Translations under genes and position numbers: made by a program
The notes under the pieces: model-generated
Told to the model about the DNA's origin: nothing
The model's database searches: none
Seen by the model: the letters and a program-made list of their open reading frames with translations, nothing else
Source: Clostridiales bacterium
GTDB taxonomy: Bacteria; Bacillota; Clostridia; Oscillospirales; Oscillospiraceae
DNA: 58,747 bases
Direction: 5' to 3'
Assembly (NCBI GenBank): GCA_021201185.1
Contig: JAJQFJ010000044.1
Location: 1-58,747, forward strand
Shown here: piece by piece, positions 1 through 7,699 of the stretch
Layout of the letters: each line of letters begins with the position of its first letter
Position numbering within the stretch: position 1 is the first letter of the stretch

Positions 1-907
1 TGGAATACTCCTTGTCCTCGTGGTCGGCGTTGGGCAGGGGGACGAACTCCACCCGACCCTGGCCCAGCTTCTGATAGATGGCGTTGACGAAGTTGACGCT
101 CTGCATAAAGGGTACCAGCTTGTCCACGCAGCCGTGCTCCACCAGCATGGGGGCCATCTTCTCATTGATGTAGGTGGCGGGGTTGGCCTTGGCCAGCCAC
201 TCGTCGGACAGGGTGGGCAGAGCGCCGCCCATGTAGCTGCTCTCGGCGGACTGGGGAGTGTCGTGATCGACAAAGCTGACCCCGTTGGCCCGGGCCTGGT
301 CGTCCATGGTGCGGAAGTCCATGGGGCCGAACTGGTCGATGCAGGCCTGCACGGTGCAGTCCGTGTCAAAGGTCATCCCCTCCTCGCCGGGGAACTGGCC
401 GTTGGGGATGTTCATCCCCATGATGGCCGACAGGTTGCCACCGGCGCTGCCACCCAGGGCGCAGATGCGGTCAGGGTCAACGCTGTACTCTGCGGCGTGC
501 TTCCGCAGGAACCGGAACGCCTCCCGGCAGTCCAGCACGGCGGCGGGGAAAATGGCCTCGCCGCTGAGACGGTACTCCACCGAGGCGATGGCGTAGCCGT
601 GGGCCAGCCCTTTCAGGTAGGTGTCCATGTGGTCGTCCCGCTTGTCCCCCATGCCGAAGCCGCCGCCGTGGAGATGCACCACCAGGGGGAATGGGCCCTC
701 CCCCTCCTCCGGGAGATAGAGGTCCAGCCGCTGAGCGGGGGACTGGTCGGCGTAGGGAATGTCCAGATATTTCCGCTTCACCCAGCTGATGTCGGCCATT
801 TTCATCTCTATGGCCGGAGCGCCACCCTCTGCCGGTGCGTCAAAGCGGAGAGAGCCTTCCAGCTTGTCGTAATCCTCCAGGCCGAAGGGTTTGTTTTCTT
901 GACTCAT
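1..907 (-). CDS. Alpha/beta-hydrolase esterase (BD-FAE-like), 3' end cut by window edge
   Basis: The reverse-strand frame opens at an ATG at 907, preceded by an AGAAAGGATGG ribosome site, and runs off the left edge about 20 codons before a normal end. The protein has the oxyanion motif HLHGGGFG, a nucleophile elbow GGSAGG, and a late DHED segment that should hold the catalytic His. These are hallmarks of the feruloyl/acetyl-esterase branch of alpha/beta hydrolases (BD-FAE type). There is no signal peptide, so it is probably cytoplasmic. It lies 118 bp downstream of the GPH symporter gene on the same strand, suggesting that an imported ester is cleaved here. The substrate cannot be read from sequence; galloyl or other phenolic esters are plausible because a tannase lies across the divergent promoter. 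Confidence 0.85.
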   Translation of the reverse strand, partial: MSQENKPFGLEDYDKLEGSLRFDAPAEGGAPAIEMKMADISWVKRKYLDIPYADQSPAQRLDLYLPEEGEGPFPLVVHLHGGGFGMGDKRDDHMDTYLKGLAHGYAIASVEYRLSGEAIFPAAVLDCREAFRFLRKHAAEYSVDPDRICALGGSAGGNLSAIMGMNIPNGQFPGEEGMTFDTDCTVQACIDQFGPMDFRTMDDQARANGVSFVDHDTPQSAESSYMGGALPTLSDEWLAKANPATYINEKMAPMLVEHGCVDKLVPFMQSVNFVNAIYQKLGQGRVEFVPLPNADHEDKEYS

Positions 908-1025
908 TTTAATTAAACCATCCTTTCTAAAAGAAATCCGGGACAGCCGAGAAGCAACGCCTCCGCTGTCCCGGTAAAGGGGGGTGCATAGTCCATCTAT
1001 GCACAGGGATGAATTATGAAGTTAC

Positions 1026-2384
1026 TTACTTGTTAGCAGGGGCCTGATCCTTCTGGGCATTGGCCTCACGGAACTGAGGGGCATATTTCTCCACGTCGGT
1101 GAGCAGTACCAGGACGAGGATAATCACGCCGATAATAGCGCCCACAAAGGTGTAATCGAACTGGATGGCGCTGATAACGGCCTCAGACTGGGTCTCCAGA
1201 GTGGCGCTATAGCCCACGGCAGCCAGAATCCAGGCGCACATGGCGGAGCCGAAGCCCATACCGATCTTGGAACCGATGGACTGAGCGGAGGAAATCAGGC
1301 CTTCGGAACGGACACCGTATTTCCAGTAGCCGTACTCCACCACGTCAGGCACGAAGGCGAATACTGCGCTCAGCAGAGGGCCGGCGCCCAGAGCGCGGAT
1401 GACCACACCGATGACCACCAAAGTGGTGTTGGTGCCGGCAAAGCCGCAGATCAGGAAGCCTATAATCAGCAGGACGGCGCCCATGGTCAGGTAGGCCCGT
1501 TTAGACCATCTCTTGGAGATAGCGGGCATCAGGAACAGAATGATGATGCCAGGGGCCTGGCCCGCAGTCATCAGGGTAGACATGAACATAGCGTCGCCGA
1601 TCACATAGCTGGCATAATAGCTCTGGGCGGCGATGGCGTTGGCGTTCATCAGCAGGGAGAAAATGCCGATGAGCAGAAGGAGCCAGAAATAGCGGTTCTT
1701 CATAACAGCGGGGAACTGCTGCTTCAGGGAAGGCTGCTCGCCCTGAACCTGTGCTGCTTCCCCTTCTTCGGGCTGAATCTCCTTGTTCACCAAGCCGGAG
1801 ATGAGAATCAGGACGCCGGCAATCGCACCCAGGATAATGCTGGCCCAGTGCCAGCCAAAAGCCAGAACCAGGGGAGTGATGGAGGAACCGGCGATCAGGC
1901 CGATAACGCTGTTACCCACGGCGGAGAAGGTGGCCAGCATTGTATTGTCGTCCCGGTCGCGGGTCATCAGGGGCAGCATAGCGGTGTTGGCAATGCCGAA
2001 GATAGTGTAGACCACCACAGACATAAAGATGTAGGTGGCATAGGCATAGATCAGCTTGGCGGTGTCGCCTGCGGATTCAGGCACATGCATCAACAGCACA
2101 ATGCCCAGGAAGGTCAACGGGCCGGAGAGGATCAGCCAGGGACGTGCTTTGCCCCATTTGGTATTCGTCTTGTCCACGACAGCGCCCATGATCAGGTCGC
2201 TGATGCCGTCGAAGATACGGCAGACCACGAACATGGTGCCAATGGCCGCCGCGCCGATGAGAGCGGTGTCGGTGTAGTAGCTCAGCAGGAACGCTGCGCC
2301 GATCTGACTGAAAACATTACCGCCGCCGGTGCCGAGACCGTAGACTGTTTTCCGCCATAGCGGAACTTTCTTGTTTGCATTCAT
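1026..2384 (-). CDS. GPH-family (glycoside-pentoside-hexuronide) cation symporter
   Basis: The 452-residue membrane protein starts MNANKKVPLWRKTVYGLGTG and shows the usual twelve hydrophobic segments with a cytoplasmic loop near residues 200-225, matching the MelB/GPH branch of the MFS superfamily. The early YTDTA segment and the D-KTNTKWGKARPWL loop are typical of GPH carriers. The family imports sugars, glycosides or uronides with Na+ or H+. The start at 2384 has an AAGGAGG site at ideal distance. It is transcribed divergently from the LysR gene and precedes the esterase, so it is the likely uptake step of this locus. The exact substrate is unknown. Confidence 0.9.
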   Translation of the reverse strand: MNANKKVPLWRKTVYGLGTGGGNVFSQIGAAFLLSYYTDTALIGAAAIGTMFVVCRIFDGISDLIMGAVVDKTNTKWGKARPWLILSGPLTFLGIVLLMHVPESAGDTAKLIYAYATYIFMSVVVYTIFGIANTAMLPLMTRDRDDNTMLATFSAVGNSVIGLIAGSSITPLVLAFGWHWASIILGAIAGVLILISGLVNKEIQPEEGEAAQVQGEQPSLKQQFPAVMKNRYFWLLLLIGIFSLLMNANAIAAQSYYASYVIGDAMFMSTLMTAGQAPGIIILFLMPAISKRWSKRAYLTMGAVLLIIGFLICGFAGTNTTLVVIGVVIRALGAGPLLSAVFAFVPDVVEYGYWKYGVRSEGLISSAQSIGSKIGMGFGSAMCAWILAAVGYSATLETQSEAVISAIQFDYTFVGAIIGVIILVLVLLTDVEKYAPQFREANAQKDQAPANK

Positions 2385-2440
2385 TTGACTACCTCCTTGT
2401 TTCTACTTTTGTTATTTTGCCGATTTTCGGCTACGTTATT

Positions 2441-2488
2441 ATTATATTCTGCACAGAGTTGACAAACAATTCTTGTTTGCGTTATAAT
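2441..2488. promoter_or_regulatory. Divergent overlapping promoters for the LysR gene and the GPH symporter
   Basis: Forward: TTGACA at 2459-2464 and TATAAT at 2483-2488 with an 18-bp spacer, pointing at the LysR gene. Reverse: TTGTTT at 2469-2464 and TATAAT at 2446-2441 with a 17-bp spacer, pointing at the symporter. The two -35 boxes overlap, a typical divergent LysR arrangement. The symporter leader also holds a small GCCGA/TCGGC hairpin at 2420-2432. Confidence 0.75.
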
Positions 2489-2512
2489 CAATTCCAGAGA
2501 GGAATTGATTAT
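2484..2512. promoter_or_regulatory. Perfect 12-5-12 inverted repeat, probable LysR operator
   Basis: ATAATCAATTCC and its exact complement GGAATTGATTAT are separated by 5 bp. The dyad overlaps the -10 box and start region of the LysR promoter, so binding there should repress the regulator itself. The half-site ATCAATTCC occurs again at 3891-3899 upstream of the tannase promoter. Assignment to the adjacent LysR protein is inference from position. Confidence 0.65.
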
Positions 2513-2562
2513 GCGAAAGTGATTGCAAAATGTGACCGGCCAATCAAGGAGGGAAATACAGT

Positions 2563-3516
2563 ATGGACATTTCCTATTTTAAGGAGTTCGTGATTCTGGC
2601 AGAGACCCAGAACTTCTGGGCGGCGGCGGACCGGCTGTTTATCGGTCAGTCCTCCCTGTCCAAGCATATCAAAACATTGGAGAATCAGCTGGGCGCTCCG
2701 CTGTTTGACCGCACCTCCCGCAAGGTGGAGTTGACCCAGTTCGGTAAGCTGATGCTCCCCTATGCCCAGTCCATCGCCCGGCTCCAGTATGAATATGAGT
2801 CGGCGGCCTTCAACCATCTGAACCGGGAATGCGCCCCCCTGGAGATCGCCACCATCCCCGTCATCGCCCACTACGGCATCACCGAGGCGCTGCTCCAGTT
2901 CAAACAGGCCCACCCCACGGTACAGGTCAACATCCAGGAGGCGGACACCCTGATCGTCCGGGAGATGCTGTTAAACCGCACCTGCGAGATCGCCATCTAT
3001 CGGGACAGCTCAGCTTACCTGGAACACGACCCGGACAAGGAGCGTCAGCTGGTCAGGCTGCCCTACGCAAGAGATCAGCTGGTGGCCGTCCTGCCCCCGG
3101 ATCACCCCCTGAGCCACGCCGACCATGTGGAGCTGCCCCAGCTTGCGGACGACCTGTTTGCCCTCATTCCACCCAACACCCTGCCCTACAACCTGTGTAT
3201 GCGGGCCTGTCAGGAGGCGGGCTTCCTGCCCAAGGTGTTTTTCACTTCCCACAACCTGGAGACCATTCTGGACACGGTACGCAAGGGGAGCTGCGTAGCC
3301 CTGCTGTTCTCCAACCACCTGAATTTCCCTCACCACGTTGACTTTGGCGACCAGCCCCCCTTTGTGGCCGTCCCCATCTCTCCGCCCATCTACACCACCG
3401 TCTATCTCAGCTACCGGAAAAACGACACCCTCTCCTCTGCGGCGGCCTACTTTATCGAGTTCTGCAAACAGGTGCGGGCGGGGCTGCCCGGGGGCATGGA
3501 GGAGGCGGCTCCATGA
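2563..3516 (+). CDS. LysR-family transcriptional regulator
   Basis: The 317-residue protein has an N-terminal winged helix-turn-helix (about residues 1-60) with the standard pattern of a LysR regulator, including QSSLSKHIKTLE and the linker LFDRTSRKVELTQFG. A periplasmic-binding-protein-like effector domain follows (about 90-300). The start has an AAGGAGG ribosome site. LysR proteins are small-molecule-responsive activators and usually autorepress from a divergent promoter, which fits the layout here. Its stop overlaps the LpdD-like start (ATGA), so the two are translationally coupled. The tannase regulator of Lactiplantibacillus plantarum (TanR) is, as I recall, also LysR-type; a phenolic effector is therefore a reasonable guess. 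Confidence 0.92.
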   Translation: MDISYFKEFVILAETQNFWAAADRLFIGQSSLSKHIKTLENQLGAPLFDRTSRKVELTQFGKLMLPYAQSIARLQYEYESAAFNHLNRECAPLEIATIPVIAHYGITEALLQFKQAHPTVQVNIQEADTLIVREMLLNRTCEIAIYRDSSAYLEHDPDKERQLVRLPYARDQLVAVLPPDHPLSHADHVELPQLADDLFALIPPNTLPYNLCMRACQEAGFLPKVFFTSHNLETILDTVRKGSCVALLFSNHLNFPHHVDFGDQPPFVAVPISPPIYTTVYLSYRKNDTLSSAAAYFIEFCKQVRAGLPGGMEEAAP

Positions 3517-3887
3517 CAGAGCAGGTGAAGCGGTACGAGCGGACGGTGTGGGGCGTGACCCTGCTCTGCGACGTAGTGCCCATGGGCCGGGACTACACCC
3601 TCTGTATCCGCTCCGACAGCGGCGGCCATGTGGGTTCCGCCGCCCTGGCAGTGGCCCGTCCCAGCCTCACCGGGGAGGGGGTCAGCGCCACTACCTCTGT
3701 CCTCAACTGCCTGGGCCACAAGGACGACGCCGTGGCCTGTCGTCTGGCCGCCGCCGTAGCCAGTGCGAAAAACTGCACGGCGGTCTGTGTCTGCGGCATC
3801 CACATCGATGGCCTGGCCCCGGAGGGCATCCGGGCGATTTTGGATGCCTGCGGAGAGATAGAAGGGGAGATTTTGCGGGGCCTTTAG
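3513..3887 (+). CDS. LpdD-like protein (prenylated-flavin chaperone-type domain)
   Basis: The 124-residue protein carries the conserved pair GHKDD (near residue 70) and GIHID (near residue 95), which I associate with the LpdD family, a small accessory protein of prenyl-FMN-dependent gallate-type decarboxylases. There is no signal peptide or membrane segment. The start overlaps the LysR stop by four bases. In L. plantarum, LpdD works with the decarboxylase LpdC and the flavin prenyltransferase LpdB downstream of tannase. Neither partner is in this window, so here it is an orphan next to a tannase. The family call rests on recalled motifs and is moderately secure; a direct role in gallate metabolism is inference. 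Confidence 0.6.
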   Translation: MTEQVKRYERTVWGVTLLCDVVPMGRDYTLCIRSDSGGHVGSAALAVARPSLTGEGVSATTSVLNCLGHKDDAVACRLAAAVASAKNCTAVCVCGIHIDGLAPEGIRAILDACGEIEGEILRGL

Positions 3888-3890
3888 GGC

Positions 3891-3975
3891 ATCAATTCCA
3901 AACAGGCAAGGAAAACATTTGGAAATAGAATTGTTCTTTTTGGTGCTTCTGTCTAAAATAGAAAACAGAAGCACC
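3891..3975 (+). promoter_or_regulatory. Tannase control region: LysR half-site, promoter and 11-bp inverted repeat
   Basis: ATCAATTCC at 3891-3899 matches one arm of the LysR-gene dyad. A promoter follows: TTGTTC at 3931-3936, a 17-bp spacer, TAAAAT at 3954-3959. The half-site thus lies about 70 bp upstream of the expected start, the classical LysR recognition position. GGTGCTTCTGT (3942-3952) and ACAGAAGCACC (3965-3975) form a perfect 11-bp inverted repeat around the -10 box; it could be an operator or a 5' RNA hairpin. Confidence 0.6.
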
Positions 3976-4018
3976 ATTTCCGTTTGCATTTTCATCAAAA
4001 CAACAAGGAGTGATCGAT

Positions 4019-5752
4019 ATGAAGCCCTACATCCCCATCCTGAACACCACCCTGGAGCTGGCGGACTGCCGGAAGGAATGGTTCCTGGACGAGACCTACC
4101 ACTGCTGGTGCCTGGAGGACATCCTCTACACTCTGAAGGCCACCACCCCCAAATTCCAGCGCATGAGCATTTTCGTGCCCCAGGCCTATCTGAACGCCGA
4201 CGGCACGGTGAACCCGGAGGGCGTCTGCGGGGCGTTCACCGCCCAAAACGCTCCTGTGGTCTTTGAGAACAACTCTGCCGGATATATGCAGATGCCTCAC
4301 ACCTGGCTGGGCGGTCCCCGGGACGAGGCCCCCAAGTACCTCCAGCGGGGCATGGTGTACGTCACCTGCGGCAGCCGTGGCCGGGAGTCCCGGGACCAGG
4401 ACGGCAACCTGTGCGGCAAGTCCCCCTGGACCCTCATTGATCTGAAAACCGGCATCCGCTTCCTGCGGCACAACGCCGCCGCCCTCCCCGGTGACATGAG
4501 CCGTATGGTATCCGTGGGCTGGAGCGCCGGTGGGGCCATGTCCACCCTGGTCTCTGTCACCGGCGACCATCCAGACTATCTGCCCTATCTGGAGCAGAAC
4601 GGGGCGTTTATGGACGAATCCGACGCCGTCTTTGCCGGGCAGATTTATTGCCCCATCATCGACCTGGAGCACGCCGATTTGGCCTATGAGTGGCAGTTCC
4701 AGAAGGACCCGGAGAACGAGTCCTCCCCTGCCGGCCCTGCGGGCACATTTACCCCCTTCCAGGCAGCCCTGTCCCAGAAGCTGGCGGCGGAGTACATCAC
4801 CTATTTCAACTCCCTGGGACTGAAGCACCCGGTCACAGGGGAGCCCTTCACCCTGAATGAGGACGGCCGGAGCGGCCCCGCCTATGACTATCTCATGGCC
4901 TGCCTGGAGGAGTCTGTCGGAGACTACCTCTCCCGGCTGGACCGTGGGGAGCTGCCGGAGCAGTACACCAGCGGCGACTACCTGACCGGCAACTATACCC
5001 ATCTGGTGGACGCCCCCAAGCCCGACGACGGGCCGGAGGGCAAGGACGACGTGGGTCTGCACCATGCGGGCGCGGCGGTTGCCATGCCTCCGCTGGACGG
5101 CGGCATGGACGGCGACAAGCCCTCCGGGCCTCCCAGCCTGGGCGACCTGGTCTCCCGCCCGCCCAAGGGCGTGCCCTATGTGGGGCTGGAGTTCCCCAAG
5201 GTGGAGGCTCCCGGCACGGACAAGACTGGCTGGCTCACCTGGGACGGCAAAAAGGCCACGATCTCCGATCTGGACACCTATCTGCTCAGCCATCGCCGCC
5301 GGATGAAGCCCTGCACCAGCTTCGACACCCTGAACATGGACAGCGGCGAGAACCAGGAGTTCGGCACCCCGGAGCAGGACTATGTCCACTTTGACAAGAG
5401 CATCCCCGCCCTGCTGGAGTCCCTGAAGGAGGAGTTCCCGGAGGAATACGCCCGGCACTATCCCTCCTGGGCCAGGGCCCTGGACGACGACGGGCTGGAC
5501 GAGAAGCTGCGTCTCATCAACCCCATGAGCTATCTGGGCAGCGACCTGAGCGTCTGCGCCCCTGCCGGACACTACCGCATCAACGTGGGCGCCTGCGACG
5601 CTGACACCGCCTTTATCGTCTCCATGTCCCTGGCGGTCAAGCTGGCCAACCTGGGCAAGGACGTGGAGTATCACCTGATCTGGGACAAGCCCCACTGTGA
5701 GGCGGACTACCCCTTCGAGGTCTGCGACTGGATCGAAAAGCTGTGCAAATAA
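4019..5752 (+). CDS. Subtype B tannase (tannin acyl hydrolase)
   Basis: The 577-residue protein resembles the L. plantarum tannase along its length, sharing the signature CPIIDLEHADLAYEWQF and INPMSYL. The catalytic triad is readable: Ser169 in GWSAGG, Asp529 in CDADTAF and His559 in WDKPHCEADY. Tannases cleave galloyl esters to gallate and glucose or another alcohol. No signal peptide is visible, so hydrolysis is probably intracellular after uptake. A region of about 70 residues around 325-395, rich in Gly, Pro and Asp, makes it longer than the roughly 470-residue Lactiplantibacillus enzyme. ATG 4019 is chosen over the in-frame GTG at 4010 because the AAGGAG site ends at 4010. It forms its own transcription unit ending in the hairpin at 5778. 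Confidence 0.88.
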   Translation: MKPYIPILNTTLELADCRKEWFLDETYHCWCLEDILYTLKATTPKFQRMSIFVPQAYLNADGTVNPEGVCGAFTAQNAPVVFENNSAGYMQMPHTWLGGPRDEAPKYLQRGMVYVTCGSRGRESRDQDGNLCGKSPWTLIDLKTGIRFLRHNAAALPGDMSRMVSVGWSAGGAMSTLVSVTGDHPDYLPYLEQNGAFMDESDAVFAGQIYCPIIDLEHADLAYEWQFQKDPENESSPAGPAGTFTPFQAALSQKLAAEYITYFNSLGLKHPVTGEPFTLNEDGRSGPAYDYLMACLEESVGDYLSRLDRGELPEQYTSGDYLTGNYTHLVDAPKPDDGPEGKDDVGLHHAGAAVAMPPLDGGMDGDKPSGPPSLGDLVSRPPKGVPYVGLEFPKVEAPGTDKTGWLTWDGKKATISDLDTYLLSHRRRMKPCTSFDTLNMDSGENQEFGTPEQDYVHFDKSIPALLESLKEEFPEEYARHYPSWARALDDDGLDEKLRLINPMSYLGSDLSVCAPAGHYRINVGACDADTAFIVSMSLAVKLANLGKDVEYHLIWDKPHCEADYPFEVCDWIEKLCK

Positions 5753-5777
5753 CGTCATATCTCTCCTCCCCTTAAAT

Positions 5778-5815
5778 ATGCGCCGGACGGAGCCCTGCGG
5801 CTCTGTCCGGCGCAT
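5778..5815 (+). terminator. Strong hairpin after tannase
   Basis: A 17-bp stem with one G-T pair, ATGCGCCGGACGGAGCC against GGCTCTGTCCGGCGCAT, lies 26 bp after the tannase stop. It is followed only by TTTGAT, so termination may be partial. Confidence 0.7.
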
Positions 5816-5850
5816 TTGATATGAGCGCTGAAGGTTTTTTTCATAACCCC

Positions 5851-5889
5851 TTGACAAAGAGTATTAATATGATATCATAATGATATCAA
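5851..5889 (+). promoter_or_regulatory. Promoter with tandem ATGATATCAT operators upstream of the SPFH gene
   Basis: TTGACA at 5851-5856 and TATCAT at 5873-5878 (16-bp spacer) form the promoter. Overlapping it are ATGATATCAT (5869-5878, a perfect palindrome) and ATGATATCAA (5880-5889), 11 bp centre to centre. Tandem short palindromes one helical turn apart are the usual target of ribbon-helix-helix repressors, and such a protein is encoded two genes down (6929-7132). Confidence 0.6.
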
Positions 5890-5910
5890 ACAAAACGGGA
5901 GGAGATTCCT

Positions 5911-6927
5911 ATGAAAGAAAAGGTGCTGACCACAAAAAGCAACGGCATGCCCGTCCTGCTGGTCAATCTGCTCGTCCTGCTGGCAGCGGTGGCAGGAGTC
6001 ATTTTCGGGGCCTTTCAGTGGGAGGAAACGGACAACCCCGCTCTGTGCATTATCTGTCTGGTGGTGCTCTGTGTGGGGTGGGTCCCTCTGCTGGGCCTGA
6101 AGGTCATCCGGCCCCAGGAGGCCCTGGTGCTCACCCTGTTCGGCAACTATGAGGGCACGCTCCGGGACACCGGCTTTTACTGGGTCAATCCCTTCTGCAC
6201 CGCCATCAATCCGGCGGCGGACACTACCCTGGGTCAGAGTAGCGACGTGAAGAAAACCGGCGTCAAGGTGGGGGAGGACGGAGTCAACGTCAGCTTGGAC
6301 ACCGGCGGCATGGGGAAGAAGCTCTCCCTCAAGGTGATGACTCTGAGCAACGGGCGGCAGAAGATCAACGACTGCCTGGGCAATCCGGTGGAGATCGGCA
6401 TCGCCGTCACCTGGCGCATTGTGGACACCGCCAAGGCGGTGTTCAACGTGGATAACTACAAGGAGTACCTCTCCCTCCAGTGCGACAGCGCCCTGCGGAA
6501 CATCGTCCGGGTCTATCCCTACGACATGGCCCCCAACGTGGACACCACCGGGGACGGCGTGGCCGACGACGGCAGCCTCCGGGGCTCCAGCGAGGTGGTG
6601 GCCGGACGCATCCGGGATGAGATCCAGCAGCGGGTAGAGGAGGCCGGTCTGGAGATCATCGAGGCCCGGATCACCTATCTGGCCTACGCTCCGGAAATCG
6701 CCGCCGTCATGCTCCAGCGGCAGCAGGCCTCCGCCGTCATCGACGCCCGGAAGATGATCGTAGAAGGGGCCGTTGGCATGGTGGAGATGGCCCTGGAGCG
6801 CCTCTCGGAGAACCATACGGTGGAGCTGGACGAGGAGCGGAAGGCGGCCATGGTGTCCAACCTGCTGGTGGTGCTCTGCGGCAACCGGGACGCACAGCCC
6901 ATCGTCAACTCCGGGAGCCTCTACTGA
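5911..6927 (+). CDS. SPFH/Band 7 membrane protein
   Basis: The 338-residue protein begins with two transmembrane helices (about residues 13-35 and 45-62), followed by a Band 7/SPFH domain starting near [21 protein letters not shown] helical region with the [20 protein letters not shown] segment follows, typical of prohibitin/stomatin-like assemblies. These proteins form membrane scaffolds or microdomains; the specific job here is unknown. The ribosome site is GGGAGGAG. The next gene begins 2 bp after the stop, so the pair is an operon with a small DNA-binding protein, which probably regulates it. Confidence 0.88.
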   Translation: MKEKVLTTKSNGMPVLLVNLLVLLAAVAGVIFGAFQWEETDNPALCIICLVVLCVGWVPLLGLKVIRPQEALVLTLFGNYEGTLRDTGFYWVNPFCTAINPAADTTLGQSSDVKKTGVKVGEDGVNVSLDTGGMGKKLSLKVMTLSNGRQKINDCLGNPVEIGIAVTWRIVDTAKAVFNVDNYKEYLSLQCDSALRNIVRVYPYDMAPNVDTTGDGVADDGSLRGSSEVVAGRIRDEIQQRVEEAGLEIIEARITYLAYAPEIAAVMLQRQQASAVIDARKMIVEGAVGMVEMALERLSENHTVELDEERKAAMVSNLLVVLCGNRDAQPIVNSGSLY

Positions 6928-6928
6928 G

Positions 6929-7132
6929 ATGGGAGAGCAGAAAAAAAAACAGGTCCCCCTTCGCCTTTCTCCCAAGCTGTACGCCGCTATCGCCGCCTGG
7001 GCGGAGGATGACTTCCGCTCGGTGAACGGACAGATCGAGTATCTGCTGACCGAATGTGTCCGGCAGCGGAAAAAGAACGGGAAATATGTGTCGGAGACGC
7101 TGGATGAGCCACCGGAGCTGGACATCAGCTGA
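6929..7132 (+). CDS. Arc-type ribbon-helix-helix DNA-binding protein
   Basis: The 67-residue protein has an N-terminal basic strand ([10 protein letters not shown]), helix A ([15 protein letters not shown]) and helix B ([17 protein letters not shown]), a standard ribbon-helix-helix fold as in Arc/MetJ. It would dimerise and insert the paired strands into the major groove. Its start lies directly after the SPFH stop, so translation is probably coupled. The tandem palindromes in the operon promoter are a natural target, making it a candidate autorepressor. The acidic C-terminal tail (about residues 53-67) has no assigned function. Confidence 0.85.
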   Translation: MGEQKKKQVPLRLSPKLYAAIAAWAEDDFRSVNGQIEYLLTECVRQRKKNGKYVSETLDEPPELDIS

Positions 7133-7169
7133 CAGCGACGCAACATCACCTATTCCAATACGCAGGCCT

Positions 7170-7198
7170 GCCCCCGGCTCGTCGAGCCGGGGGCATTT
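7170..7198 (+). terminator. Intrinsic terminator after SPFH operon
   Basis: GCCCCCGGCTCG and CGAGCCGGGGGC form a 12-bp GC-rich stem with a very tight turn, followed by ATTTTG. Confidence 0.75.
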
Positions 7199-7211
7199 TG
7201 CGTGCCGCCCC

Positions 7212-7240
7212 TTGCAAAGGGCGAAAAATCTTGCTATACT
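7212..7240 (+). promoter_or_regulatory. Promoter of tsaE-tsaB-upp
   Basis: TTGCAA at 7212-7217 and TATACT at 7235-7240 with a 17-bp spacer, 30 bp upstream of tsaE. Confidence 0.7.
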
Positions 7241-7270
7241 AGGCCAGAAATCAGAAGGGGAGGGAGCGCA

Positions 7271-7699
7271 ATGACCTGTACGACCCATTCTCCGGAGGAG
7301 ACGGAGGCCCTGGGGGAGTGCCTGGGGGCACAGGTCCCGCCGGGGACGGTGATCGCCTTCACCGGCGACCTGGGGGCGGGGAAAACCGCCTTCACCCGGG
7401 GCCTGGCCCGGGGCCTGGGTATTCAGGGTCGGGTCACGTCTCCCACCTTCACCATCGTGGACGAGCACACCGGGGGCCGCCTGCCCCTGTTCCACTTCGA
7501 CCTGTACCGCCTCTCCTCCGCCGACGACCTGTTCGACATCGGCTGGGAGGACTACCTGGCCCGGAACGGCGTCTGCGCCGTAGAGTGGAGCGAGGTGGCG
7601 GCAGAGCTGTGGGACGAGACCACCCTCCGGGTGGACATCCGCAGGGGAACGCAGGACAATGAGCGGACCATCACCATCGAGGGGGCGGAGGGACTTTGA
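7271..7699 (+). CDS. tsaE: tRNA threonylcarbamoyladenosine biosynthesis ATPase TsaE
   Basis: The 142-residue protein contains the P-loop GDLGAGKTAFTRG and the family segment VTSPTFTIVDEH, then FHFDLYRL and VEWSE, all diagnostic for TsaE (YjeE). It is the ATPase of the TsaB-TsaD-TsaE complex that adds threonylcarbamoyl to A37 of ANN-decoding tRNAs. ATG 7271 is chosen because it follows a GGGAGGG site and gives the normal family length; an upstream in-frame ATG at 7202 lies before the promoter. The stop overlaps the TTG start of tsaB. Confidence 0.95.
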   Translation: MTCTTHSPEETEALGECLGAQVPPGTVIAFTGDLGAGKTAFTRGLARGLGIQGRVTSPTFTIVDEHTGGRLPLFHFDLYRLSSADDLFDIGWEDYLARNGVCAVEWSEVAAELWDETTLRVDIRRGTQDNERTITIEGAEGL

